Shown here: one piece after another, positions 8,436 through 15,902 of the stretch | Layout of the letters: each line of letters opens with the position of its first letter | Position numbering within the stretch: position 1 is the stretch's first letter | Assembly: GCF_022790535.1 (NCBI RefSeq) | Contig: NZ_LOHG01000010.1 | Span: 78,248-142,247, forward strand | Direction of reading: 5' to 3' | DNA from: Pseudomonas maioricensis | GTDB lineage: Bacteria > Pseudomonadota > Gammaproteobacteria > Pseudomonadales > Pseudomonadaceae | DNA: 64,000 bases | Translations under genes and position numbers: made by a program | Notes under the pieces: model-generated | The model's input: only the letters and a program-made list of their open reading frames with translations | Databases searched by the model: none | What the model was told of the DNA's origin: nothing

Positions 8436-9476
8436 ATGCACCTTTTGCATCTCGTCAAACAGTTACCTTTCACACAGTTGCTTCGGAGCCTGCTGCTATT
8501 GTCCATTCTCAGTGCGAGCGTTACCCAGGCCGCGGAAAAGCGCGATTTGATTATCGATACTGACCCTGGGGCTGATGACGTGGTGGCGTTGCTGCTTGCG
8601 CTGGCGTCGCCCGAGGAGTTGAACGTCCTGGCGATTACGACCGTGGCGGGCAATGTGCGGCTGGACAAAACTTCGCGCAATGCCCGGCTGGCAAGGGAGT
8701 GGGCCGGCCGTGAGGACGTGCCGGTGTATGCCGGGGCCTCGAAGCCTTTGGTGCGTAAACCGATTTACGCGGAGAATGTTCACGGTCAGGAAGGGCTGCC
8801 CGGCGTCCCCGTGCATGAACCAACGCAAGGGCTGGCGCAGGGTAACGCGGTGCAGTATCTGATTGATACGTTGCGCAAGGCCAGGCCGCACAGCATCACC
8901 ATTGCCATGCTCGGGCCGCAAACCAATCTGGCGTTGGCGCTGGTGCAGGATCCGGAAATCACCCAAGGCATCAAGGAAGTCGTGGTGATGGGCGGCGCGC
9001 ATTTCAATGGCGGTAATATCACACCGGTTGCCGAGTTCAATCTGTTCGCCGATCCCCATGCGGCTCAGGTTGTCCTGGCCAGCGGTGTCAAACTGACCTA
9101 TCTGCCGCTGGATGTAACCCACAAAATCCTGACTAGCGAACAGCGTCTGGCGCAGATTGCTGCGCTGGATAATCAGGCAGGCAAACTGGTCGGCAGTATT
9201 CTCAACGAATACGTAAAACTGGATATGGCTCACTACGGTTTGCCAGGCGGACCGGTTCATGACGCGAGTGTCATTGCATGGTTGCTCAAGCCTGAGCTGT
9301 TCAGCGGCAGGCAGATCAACGTGGCAATCGACAGCCGCGAAGGTTTAGGTTTTGGTCAGACCGTTGCTGACTGGTATGACACGCTGGGCCTGGATAAAAA
9401 TGTGTTCTGGGTCGAAAGCGGCGACGCACAGGGCTTTTTCGACTTACTGACCAGTCGGTTATCACGCCTCAAATAG
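8436..9476 (+). CDS. Exported nucleoside hydrolase
   Basis: A 346-residue inosine-uridine-type nucleoside N-ribohydrolase, which splits nucleosides into base and ribose. The calcium-binding signature DTDPGADD (D41, D43, D47, D48) is intact, and MLGPQTNLALAL and VAEFNLFADPHAA follow in family order. Residues 1-32 form a signal peptide ending SVTQAAEK, so the enzyme acts in the periplasm. It is the last gene of the rbs operon (39 bases after rbsD, AGGGAG site), so it probably feeds ribose to RbsB. Exact base specificity cannot be read from the sequence. Confidence 0.92.
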   Translation: MHLLHLVKQLPFTQLLRSLLLLSILSASVTQAAEKRDLIIDTDPGADDVVALLLALASPEELNVLAITTVAGNVRLDKTSRNARLAREWAGREDVPVYAGASKPLVRKPIYAENVHGQEGLPGVPVHEPTQGLAQGNAVQYLIDTLRKARPHSITIAMLGPQTNLALALVQDPEITQGIKEVVVMGGAHFNGGNITPVAEFNLFADPHAAQVVLASGVKLTYLPLDVTHKILTSEQRLAQIAALDNQAGKLVGSILNEYVKLDMAHYGLPGGPVHDASVIAWLLKPELFSGRQINVAIDSREGLGFGQTVADWYDTLGLDKNVFWVESGDAQGFFDLLTSRLSRLK

Positions 9477-9494
9477 CGGCCATTTGGCTGGCCG
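9477..9494. terminator. Hairpin between convergent genes
   Basis: CGGCCA / TGGCCG with a 6-base loop sits directly between the stop codons of the nucleoside hydrolase (+) and the small gene at 9497 (-). It could serve both, but has no T-tract, so it is only a weak candidate. Confidence 0.35.
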
Positions 9495-9496
9495 GT

Positions 9497-9703
9497 TCAG
9501 GACACTCGTTGTGCTGTACCGGTTTCGCTGGGGTATCGGGCGAGCACTTGAGTGATGAACGCAAGGGCGCCCTCAGTTCCCAGCTCCTTCACCAGCAAGT
9601 CCACTGCAATAATCGCCAGCTCTTCCGGGTTTCCCGGGCTGTGTGATGAATGCCCCTGCGGCCATTTGGCCTTGATGTCTGCATCGATAGATACGACTGC
9701 CAT
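9497..9703 (-). CDS. Small hypothetical protein
   Basis: A 68-residue protein starting MAVVSIDADIKAKWPQG, with an AGAGG ribosome-binding site seven bases before the ATG. It is soluble, with a helical C-terminal half (EELAIIAVDLLVKELG). No domain recognised. Its ATG overlaps the stop (TAATG) of a tiny upstream frame at 9703-9783 that ends MDPLTDDEKRQ, which suggests translational coupling. Confidence 0.55.
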   Translation of the reverse strand: MAVVSIDADIKAKWPQGHSSHSPGNPEELAIIAVDLLVKELGTEGALAFITQVLARYPSETGTAQRVS

Positions 9704-9783
9704 TACTGCCTCTTCTCGTCGTCTGTAAGGGGATCCATGAACTGCGTGACCTGCATGGCCAAACGCTGAGCGCAGTAAAGCAC
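9703..9783 (-). CDS. Possible 26-residue upstream ORF
   Basis: A short frame beginning at a GTG and ending with TAA, which shares its last base with the ATG of the 68-residue gene. The sequence (LYCAQRLAMQVTQFMDPLTD) looks protein-like, but there is no clear ribosome-binding site. It may be a leader peptide, or the C-terminal remnant of a larger gene. Reported mainly for the overlap. Confidence 0.25.
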   Translation of the reverse strand: MLYCAQRLAMQVTQFMDPLTDDEKRQ

Positions 9784-10012
9784 TTCAGATTCTTTTTAGC
9801 ACTGCTACCTAAGGCGGGCTGACTGGTGGCCGTGGAATCCTCAGGCCTGTTTACTCATGTTTTGTGACGATTTGCTTTCGCGTGCACAGAGTGGGTCGGG
9901 CAGACTGCTCAGCTGGCTGGCCTGATGGCATTTAACTGGCCATGTATTGCAACGAATAGGTTGGGATGCTGTCGCAAGGGTTCAGCTTTTGTTTATCGGT
10001 CAAGGAGTCTGT

Positions 10013-10327
10013 ATGCCGTGGAAAATATCGTCAGTCGGGTTGGTCGTTGCTTTGTCGTTAATGGCAGGGTGCAGCAGCACGCCTGAGCCAGCAGCTCAAG
10101 AGCCGAATGCTCCCGTCGCCAGTGGTCGTTGTGACGCTGCTGGTGCTCAGTTCGCTGTAGGTCAGCAAGCTTCAGCTGCATTGCTGGCTCAAGCCCGGGC
10201 CAAGGCCGGGGCGCAGGATGCGCGATTCATCGGTGCCAATGACATGGTCACGCTGGAATACCGTTCTAATCGCGTCAATCTGAATACCGACGCCAATGGC
10301 AAGGTAGTGCGGGTTAACTGCGGTTGA
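10013..10327 (+). CDS. Lipoprotein, I78-type peptidase inhibitor family
   Basis: A 104-residue outer-envelope lipoprotein. The start at 10013 has AAGGAG eight bases upstream; the frame is open further upstream but without a signal peptide. Residues 1-20 form a lipoprotein signal ending in LMAGC, so Cys20 would be lipidated. The mature part (FAVGQQASAALLAQARAKAG, then RSNRVNLNTDANGKVVRVNCG) fits the I78 serine-protease-inhibitor family. Inhibition of a protease is known for the family, not shown here. Confidence 0.85.
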   Translation: MPWKISSVGLVVALSLMAGCSSTPEPAAQEPNAPVASGRCDAAGAQFAVGQQASAALLAQARAKAGAQDARFIGANDMVTLEYRSNRVNLNTDANGKVVRVNCG

Positions 10328-10358
10328 GTCGAGTGGTTTTGCTACAGGCATAAAAAAA

Positions 10359-10382
10359 CCCCGTCAGTGACGGGGTTTTTTT
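10359..10382. terminator. Bidirectional rho-independent terminator
   Basis: CCCCGTC / GACGGGG with a 3-base loop is flanked by seven A on the left and seven T on the right. It therefore works on both strands for the convergent I78 lipoprotein gene and capB. Confidence 0.93.
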
Positions 10383-10394
10383 AGACCGCTCGGA

Positions 10395-10607
10395 TTACTC
10401 CGGACGAACCTGAGCAGCTTGCATGCCCTTTTGGCCTTTCTCAGCCACGAAGGAAACGGTCTGGCCTTCTTTCAGGCTTTTGAAACCGTCGCTTTCGATA
10501 GCTTTGAAGTGTACGAACAGGTCGTCACCGCCACCCTGTGGGGTGATAAAGCCGAAGCCTTTTTCATCGTTGAACCATTTTACGGTGCCGGTTTGGCGAT
10601 TAGACAT
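10395..10607 (-). CDS. capB: Cold-shock protein CapB
   Basis: A 70-residue CspA-family protein that binds single-stranded RNA/DNA and acts as an RNA chaperone. It carries both RNP motifs (KGFGFITP and DLFVHF) within TGTVKWFNDEKGFGF. The sequence matches the CapB cold-acclimation protein of Pseudomonas as I recall it. The start at MSNRQ is the family start; the upstream in-frame extension is the 5' untranslated leader. About 290 bases of non-coding sequence upstream fit the long, cold-regulated leaders of csp genes. Confidence 0.96.
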   Translation of the reverse strand: MSNRQTGTVKWFNDEKGFGFITPQGGGDDLFVHFKAIESDGFKSLKEGQTVSFVAEKGQKGMQAAQVRPE

Positions 10608-10901
10608 GGTGAATCTCCAAGAACATAATTTTTCAGTGTACGTGTTGCTCAGGCCAACTGGGCACACCGGCCTATCATAGTCGAAATGCGGGAATGTAGA
10701 ACTTTTTCAGTAAGAACTTTGAGTCAGTGTCGTAAGAAGGAACCGCATAACGTCCCTAGAACTTACCTTTTCAACTACATTAATCATAGGTCCATGCTGC
10801 GACAGCGGGGCTGCAAGGCACGTATTACGTGGCTTTCAGAAAAGCGCTGCTAACTTGCGGGTAGTACGCCCCGCGTCACAGTCCAGATTCATCTATATCA
10901 A

Positions 10902-11204
10902 TTATTTTTTTGGTCCGGCGCAGTTTTTAGCCACTAAATCCCGCATTTTTGCTGTTTGCTGAGGGGTTGGTGGCGGATTGGCATTGCTCATCTTTTCAAT
11001 TTCAGCGCTGGTGAAATTTTTGCTGACTTGTTCGGCGCCGCACTCGCAATGGGCTTTTGCGGATTTCTGATCCAGCGTCTGGCCCGCGGTTGCGACGCAG
11101 TCGTTGATAAATTTTGTTTTGGTTGGCGCGCTCATGGCTGCCTGGGTACTGAGTGGCACTGCGAGTGCGATAGGGGCGAGCAGGGCGAAAAGACTTAACT
11201 TCAT
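10902..11204 (-). CDS. Small periplasmic cysteine-containing protein
   Basis: A 100-residue exported protein. AAGGAGAACGCC precedes the ATG at 11204. Residues 1-22 are a signal peptide (LSTQAAMSA cleavage region). The mature protein has four cysteines (DC, AHCECG, NC), probably paired by disulfides, and a Pro-rich NPPPTPQQ linker. I recognise similar short Pseudomonas proteins but no assigned function. Confidence 0.75.
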   Translation of the reverse strand: MKLSLFALLAPIALAVPLSTQAAMSAPTKTKFINDCVATAGQTLDQKSAKAHCECGAEQVSKNFTSAEIEKMSNANPPPTPQQTAKMRDLVAKNCAGPKK

Positions 11205-11585
11205 GGCGTTCTCCTTATAAGGCACAGCGATAAGGCACAGCGGGATTGCTATGAGTTACACAACCATCTGACGGCCTTGAGGCGCTCCAGTTCAGTGCGC
11301 TTTTTATTGGGCTGGGTGTTGGAGGCGGTGATTAAGTGATATGGCGTGCATGTGCTCGGGCTGAGCTGTGATAGGATGCGCGTCCTTTATATCTGTTCGC
11401 TGCTGGCTAGAGCTTGTCTAACCTCGTCGTTCAGCTTTTTATTGTTCAATCCAGTCATCTGGTTCGGTTCAAGGTTGGCCGCGAGGCTCCTGCCACTGTG
11501 AGGCAGGCATACCACCGGATCACGTACTGGCTCATCCCAACCCACGTGACCTTTGGTAGGGGTCACCACTAGGAGAGGAGGCGCC
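11205..11585 (+). promoter_or_regulatory. thrS promoter and leader
   Basis: This 381-base stretch has no gene. It contains two hairpins near thrS: CTGCC/GGCAG around 11492-11508 and GTGACC/GGTCAC at 11546-11566, the second ending four bases before the AGGAGAGGAG ribosome-binding site. The apical loop includes TTGGTAG, which resembles the anticodon loop of tRNA-Thr(GGU). By analogy with E. coli thrS, whose leader mimics tRNA-Thr, it may mediate translational autoregulation. This is inference. Confidence 0.4.
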
Positions 11586-13508
11586 ATGCCCACCATTACT
11601 CTTCCCGACGGCAGTCAACGTTCATTCGATCACCCGGTTTCCGTAGCCGAGGTCGCGCTTTCCATTGGTGCTGGTCTGGCCAAGGCCACCGTCGCCGGTA
11701 AAGTCGACGGCCAACTGGTCGATGCCAGCGATTTGATCGAAAAAGATGCCAGTCTGCAGATCATTACCCCCAAGGACCAGGAAGGGCTGGAGATCATCCG
11801 CCACTCGTGCGCCCACCTGGTAGGTCATGCAGTCAAGCAGCTGTACCCGACTGCAAAAATGGTTATCGGCCCAGTCATTGATGACGGCTTTTATTACGAT
11901 ATCGCTTACGAGCGCCCGTTCACGCCTGAAGACATGGCAGCGATCGAGCAGCGTATGCAGCAGTTGATCGAAAAAGATTACGACGTCATCAAGAAGGTCA
12001 CTCCGCGTGCCGAAGTGATCGAAGTATTCACTGCGCGCCATGAAGATTACAAGCTGCGTCTGGTTGAAGACATGCCAGAGCAGCAGACCATGGGTCTGTA
12101 CTACCACGAAGAATACGTCGACATGTGCCGCGGCCCGCACGTGCCGAACACTCGCTTCCTAAAGTCGTTCAAGCTGACCAAGCTGTCGGGCGCCTACTGG
12201 CGTGGTGATGCCAAGAACGAGCAGTTGCAGCGTGTCTACGGCACTGCCTGGGCTGACAAGAAGCAACTGGCTGCTTACATCCAGCGGATCGAAGAAGCTG
12301 AGAAGCGCGATCACCGCAAGATCGGCAAGCGCCTCGGCCTGTTTCACACCCAGGAAGAAGCGCCAGGCATGGTGTTCTGGCATCCGCAGGGCTGGACCTT
12401 GTACCAGGTGCTTGAGCAGTACATGCGCAAGGTGCAGCGCGAGAACGGTTATCTGGAGATCAAAACTCCGCAGGTCGTCGATCGCTCCCTGTGGGAGAAG
12501 TCGGGTCACTGGGCGAACTACGCCGACAACATGTTCACCACCGAGTCAGAAAGCCGCGACTACGCAATCAAGCCGATGAACTGCCCTTGCCACGTGCAGG
12601 TGTTCAATCAAGGCCTGAAAAGCTACCGCGAGCTGCCAATGCGTCTGGCCGAGTTCGGTGCCTGCCACCGTAACGAGCCGTCCGGTGCGTTGCACGGGAT
12701 CATGCGCGTACGTGGCTTTACTCAGGATGATGCGCACATCTTCTGTACTGAAGATCAGATGCAGGCCGAGTCCGCAGCGTTCATCAAGCTGACCCTGGAT
12801 GTGTACGCTGATTTTGGCTTCAAGGACATCGAACTGAAGCTTTCAACTCGTCCAGAGAAGCGTGTAGGTTCCGACGAACTGTGGGATCGCGCTGAAAGCG
12901 CGTTGGCGTCGGCTCTGGACAGTGCTGGTCTGCCATATGATCTGCAGCCGGGCGAAGGCGCGTTTTACGGTCCGAAAATCGAGTTTTCGTTGAAGGACTG
13001 TCTGGGTCGTGTCTGGCAATGTGGTACCCTGCAGCTCGATTTCAACTTGCCGATCCGTTTGAGCGCGGAATACGTGTCCGAAGACAACAGCCGTAAGCAT
13101 CCGGTCATGTTGCACCGGGCGATTCTCGGTTCCTTCGAGCGTTTCATCGGAATTCTGATCGAGCACTATGAAGGTGCGTTCCCGGCCTGGCTGGCGCCCA
13201 CTCAGGCAGTGATTATGAATATCACTGATAAACAGGCAGATTTTGCCCTTGAAGTGGAAAAAATTCTCGCGGAAAGCGGGTTTCGTGCCAAGTCCGACTT
13301 GAGAAATGAAAAGATCGGCTTTAAAATCCGTGAGCATACTTTGCTCAAGGTTCCTTATCTCCTCGTGATTGGAGATCGGGAAGTTGAAATGCAAACTGTC
13401 GCTGTGCGGACACGTGAAGGTGCAGACCTCGGCTCGATGCCGGTCGCCCAATTCGCTGAATTTCTCGCACAAGCGGTTTCCCGGCGTGGTCGCCAAGATT
13501 CGGAGTAA
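11586..13508 (+). CDS. thrS: Threonyl-tRNA synthetase
   Basis: A 640-residue class II synthetase that charges tRNA-Thr. It has an N-terminal TGS domain (residues 1-62), the editing domain with HSCAHLVGHAVKQLYP and YVDMCRGPHVP, the catalytic domain (GMVFWHPQGW, MNCPCHVQVF, RLAEFGACHRNEPSGAL, MLHRAILGSFERFIGILIEH) and an anticodon-binding domain. Zinc ligands in the NCPCH region are intact. The ATG at 11586 follows a strong AGGAGAGGAG site. It starts the conserved thrS-infC-rpmI-rplT-pheST-ihfA order. Confidence 0.98.
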   Translation: MPTITLPDGSQRSFDHPVSVAEVALSIGAGLAKATVAGKVDGQLVDASDLIEKDASLQIITPKDQEGLEIIRHSCAHLVGHAVKQLYPTAKMVIGPVIDDGFYYDIAYERPFTPEDMAAIEQRMQQLIEKDYDVIKKVTPRAEVIEVFTARHEDYKLRLVEDMPEQQTMGLYYHEEYVDMCRGPHVPNTRFLKSFKLTKLSGAYWRGDAKNEQLQRVYGTAWADKKQLAAYIQRIEEAEKRDHRKIGKRLGLFHTQEEAPGMVFWHPQGWTLYQVLEQYMRKVQRENGYLEIKTPQVVDRSLWEKSGHWANYADNMFTTESESRDYAIKPMNCPCHVQVFNQGLKSYRELPMRLAEFGACHRNEPSGALHGIMRVRGFTQDDAHIFCTEDQMQAESAAFIKLTLDVYADFGFKDIELKLSTRPEKRVGSDELWDRAESALASALDSAGLPYDLQPGEGAFYGPKIEFSLKDCLGRVWQCGTLQLDFNLPIRLSAEYVSEDNSRKHPVMLHRAILGSFERFIGILIEHYEGAFPAWLAPTQAVIMNITDKQADFALEVEKILAESGFRAKSDLRNEKIGFKIREHTLLKVPYLLVIGDREVEMQTVAVRTREGADLGSMPVAQFAEFLAQAVSRRGRQDSE

Positions 13509-14059
13509 TTATTATTAAGCGTGAAATGAGACAAGATAAACGAGCTGCACCGAAAGCCCCGATCAACGAGAATATCTCGGCACGCGAGGTTCGGTTAATT
13601 GGAGCTGAAGGCGAGCAGCTTGGGATTGTGTCAATTGAAGACGCGCTTCTTAAGGCTGAAGAGGCCAAACTGGATTTGGTGGAAATTTCCGCCGATGCAG
13701 TACCCCCTGTTTGCAAGCTGATGGACTACGGCAAATCGATCTTCGAGAAGAAGAAGCAGATTGCTGCCGCGAAGAAAAACCAGAAGCAGATTCAGGTTAA
13801 AGAAATCAAGTTTCGTCCAGGGACGGAGGAAGGGGATTACCAGGTAAAACTACGCAACCTGGTACGTTTCCTGAGTGACGGGGACAGGGCCAAGGTATCG
13901 TTGAGATTCCGTGGTCGTGAGATGGCCCACCAGGAGCTGGGCATGGAACTGTTGAAGCGGGTTGAAGGTGACCTGCTCGAATACGGTTCCGTTGAGCAGC
14001 ATCCTAAGATGGAAGGACGCCAGCTGATTATGGTCATCGCCCCGAAAAAGAAGAAATAA
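13508..14059 (+). CDS. infC: Translation initiation factor IF-3 (ATT start)
   Basis: IF-3 binds the 30S subunit and checks the initiator tRNA-start codon pair. Both family domains are present (INENISAREVRLIGAEGEQ; VKEIKFRPGTEEGDYQVKLR; SLRFRGREMAHQELG). The first ATG (13526) gives 177 residues, but the preceding frame IKREM is conserved in Pseudomonas IF-3 and begins with three tandem ATT codons at 13508, 13511 and 13514. ATT is the classic rare infC start that allows autoregulation. GGAG at 13502-13505 best fits ATT 13511 or 13514; the boundary given is the outermost (183 residues). Confidence 0.93.
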   Translation: MIIKREMRQDKRAAPKAPINENISAREVRLIGAEGEQLGIVSIEDALLKAEEAKLDLVEISADAVPPVCKLMDYGKSIFEKKKQIAAAKKNQKQIQVKEIKFRPGTEEGDYQVKLRNLVRFLSDGDRAKVSLRFRGREMAHQELGMELLKRVEGDLLEYGSVEQHPKMEGRQLIMVIAPKKKK

Positions 14060-14119
14060 CCACCAGGGCACGGCAGGCCTTGCGGTTATGTTTATCAACT
14101 GAATGCGGAGTATCCGAAC

Positions 14120-14314
14120 ATGCCAAAGATGAAGACTAAAAGTGGTGCAGCTAAGCGGTTTTTGAAAACTGCTAACGGCATCAAGCACAAACACGCTTTC
14201 AAGAGCCACATCCTGACCAAAATGTCGACCAAGCGTAAGCGTCAACTGCGCGGTAGCAGCTTGCTGCATCCGTCTGACGTGGCAAAAGTCGAGCGCATGC
14301 TGCGCCTTCGTTAA
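14120..14314 (+). CDS. rpmI: 50S ribosomal protein L35
   Basis: A 64-residue basic ribosomal protein, MPKMKTKSGAAKRFLKTANG, with the conserved HILTKMSTKRKRQLRG core. Full length. It lies between infC and rplT as in most bacteria. Confidence 0.97.
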   Translation: MPKMKTKSGAAKRFLKTANGIKHKHAFKSHILTKMSTKRKRQLRGSSLLHPSDVAKVERMLRLR

Positions 14315-14342
14315 TTTTGATCAAGAATAGAGGAAGTAACTC

Positions 14343-14699
14343 ATGGCTCGTGTAAAGCGTGGCGTCATTGCCCGTAAGCGTCACAAAAAAATTCTGAAAC
14401 TTGCTAAAGGCTACTACGGCGCGCGTTCACGCGTATTCCGTGTTGCCAAGCAAGCGGTAATCAAGGCAGGCCAGTACGCCTACCGTGACCGTCGTCAGAA
14501 AAAACGTCAGTTCCGCGCTCTGTGGATCGCTCGTATCAACGCTGGTGCTCGTATCAACGGTCTGTCCTACAGCCGTTTCATCGCCGGCCTGAAAAAAGCG
14601 TCCATCGAGATCGACCGTAAGGTTCTGGCTGATCTGGCAGTGAACGAAAAAGCGGCGTTTGCTGCGATTGTCGAGAAAGCTAAAGCCACTTTGGCCTAA
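14343..14699 (+). CDS. rplT: 50S ribosomal protein L20
   Basis: A 118-residue ribosomal protein needed for early 50S assembly; in E. coli it also represses its own operon. The sequence MARVKRGVIARKRHKKILKL and the LWIARINAGAR segment are diagnostic. AGAGGAAG precedes the ATG. Confidence 0.97.
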   Translation: MARVKRGVIARKRHKKILKLAKGYYGARSRVFRVAKQAVIKAGQYAYRDRRQKKRQFRALWIARINAGARINGLSYSRFIAGLKKASIEIDRKVLADLAVNEKAAFAAIVEKAKATLA

Positions 14700-14711
14700 G
14701 TCCCCGACAAT

Positions 14712-14788
14712 CACCGGGCCTCGGTTTTCCGGGGCTCGGTGTTAAACGTCATAAATAGGGGAAGAGCCTTAAAGCTCTTCCCCTATTT
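14712..14788 (+). promoter_or_regulatory. Two stem-loops between rplT and pheS
   Basis: The first (about 14712-14742) pairs CACCGGGCCTCGG with CCGGGGCTCGGTG imperfectly. The second is a perfect 15-bp stem (14753-14767 with 14774-14788) with a 6-base loop CTTAAA and a TTT tail. It lies 18 bases before the pheS ATG. It may be the rplT-operon terminator with read-through, or an attenuator/processing site for pheST. I see no Phe-rich leader peptide like E. coli pheM. Confidence 0.6.
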
Positions 14789-14806
14789 CGTATCTGGAGT
14801 CTGTAC

Positions 14807-15823
14807 ATGGAAAACCTGGACGCGCTGGTCTCGCAAGCTCTTGAGGCTGTGCAGAGCGCTGAAGATATCAATGCCCTGGAGCAAATCCGGGTTCAATACC
14901 TTGGCAAGAAGGGCGAGTTGACTCAGGTGATGAAGACCCTGGGGAATTTGCCTGCAGAAGAGCGTCCGCAAGTCGGCGCCCTGATCAATGTCGCCAAGGA
15001 GCGTGTCACAGAGGTTCTCAATGCCCGCAAGGCGTCGTTCGAGGAAGCGGATCTCGCCGCCAAACTCGCCGCCGAGTCCATTGACGTGACCCTGCCTGGC
15101 CGTGGCCAGACCTCGGGCGGTCTGCATCCGGTTACCCGTACTCTGGAGCGCATCGAACAATTCTTCACCCACATTGGCTACGGCATCGCCGAAGGCCCTG
15201 AGGTGGAAGACGATTACCATAACTTTGAAGCGCTCAACATCCCAGGCCATCACCCGGCCCGCTCGATGCATGACACCTTCTATTTCAATGCGAACATGTT
15301 GTTGCGCACCCATACCTCGCCGGTACAGGTCCGCACCATGGAATCGCAGCGCCCGCCGATCCGCATTGTTTGCCCGGGCCGTGTATACCGCAGCGACTCC
15401 GATATCACTCACTCGCCGATGTTCCACCAGGTTGAAGGCCTGCTGGTCGATCGCGATATCAACTTCGCTGACCTGAAAGGGACTATCGAAGAGTTCCTGC
15501 GGGTGTTCTTCGAAAAAGAACTGGCCGTGCGTTTCCGCCCGTCTTACTTCCCGTTCACCGAGCCTTCTGCTGAAGTCGACATGGAATGTGTGATGTGCAG
15601 CGGTAAAGGTTGCCGTGTCTGCAAACAGACTGGCTGGCTGGAAGTAATGGGTTGCGGCATGGTTCACCCAAACGTGTTGCGTATGTCCGGCATTGATCCT
15701 GAAGAATTCTCGGGCTTTGCTTTCGGCATGGGCGTGGAGCGTCTGGCCATGCTGCGTTACGGCGTCAACGACTTGCGTCTGTTCTTCGATAACGACTTGC
15801 GGTTCCTCGCGCAATTTCGCTGA
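14807..15823 (+). CDS. pheS: Phenylalanyl-tRNA synthetase alpha subunit
   Basis: A 338-residue class II catalytic subunit, working as an alpha2-beta2 tetramer with PheT. An N-terminal coiled coil (residues 1-85) binds tRNA. The catalytic core shows HPARSMHDTFYF, VCPGRVYRSDSDITHSPMFH (motif 2) and FAFGMGVERLAMLRYG (motif 3). Full length. It is 79 bases upstream of pheT. Confidence 0.98.
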   Translation: MENLDALVSQALEAVQSAEDINALEQIRVQYLGKKGELTQVMKTLGNLPAEERPQVGALINVAKERVTEVLNARKASFEEADLAAKLAAESIDVTLPGRGQTSGGLHPVTRTLERIEQFFTHIGYGIAEGPEVEDDYHNFEALNIPGHHPARSMHDTFYFNANMLLRTHTSPVQVRTMESQRPPIRIVCPGRVYRSDSDITHSPMFHQVEGLLVDRDINFADLKGTIEEFLRVFFEKELAVRFRPSYFPFTEPSAEVDMECVMCSGKGCRVCKQTGWLEVMGCGMVHPNVLRMSGIDPEEFSGFAFGMGVERLAMLRYGVNDLRLFFDNDLRFLAQFR

Positions 15824-15902
15824 GGCGCTTCGCGGCAGCCCGCCAGTAGCCGCTGTCGCAGAGCACCGGAGTCGCCCGTAACGCATTTTTTTGGAGAGCA
15901 GG

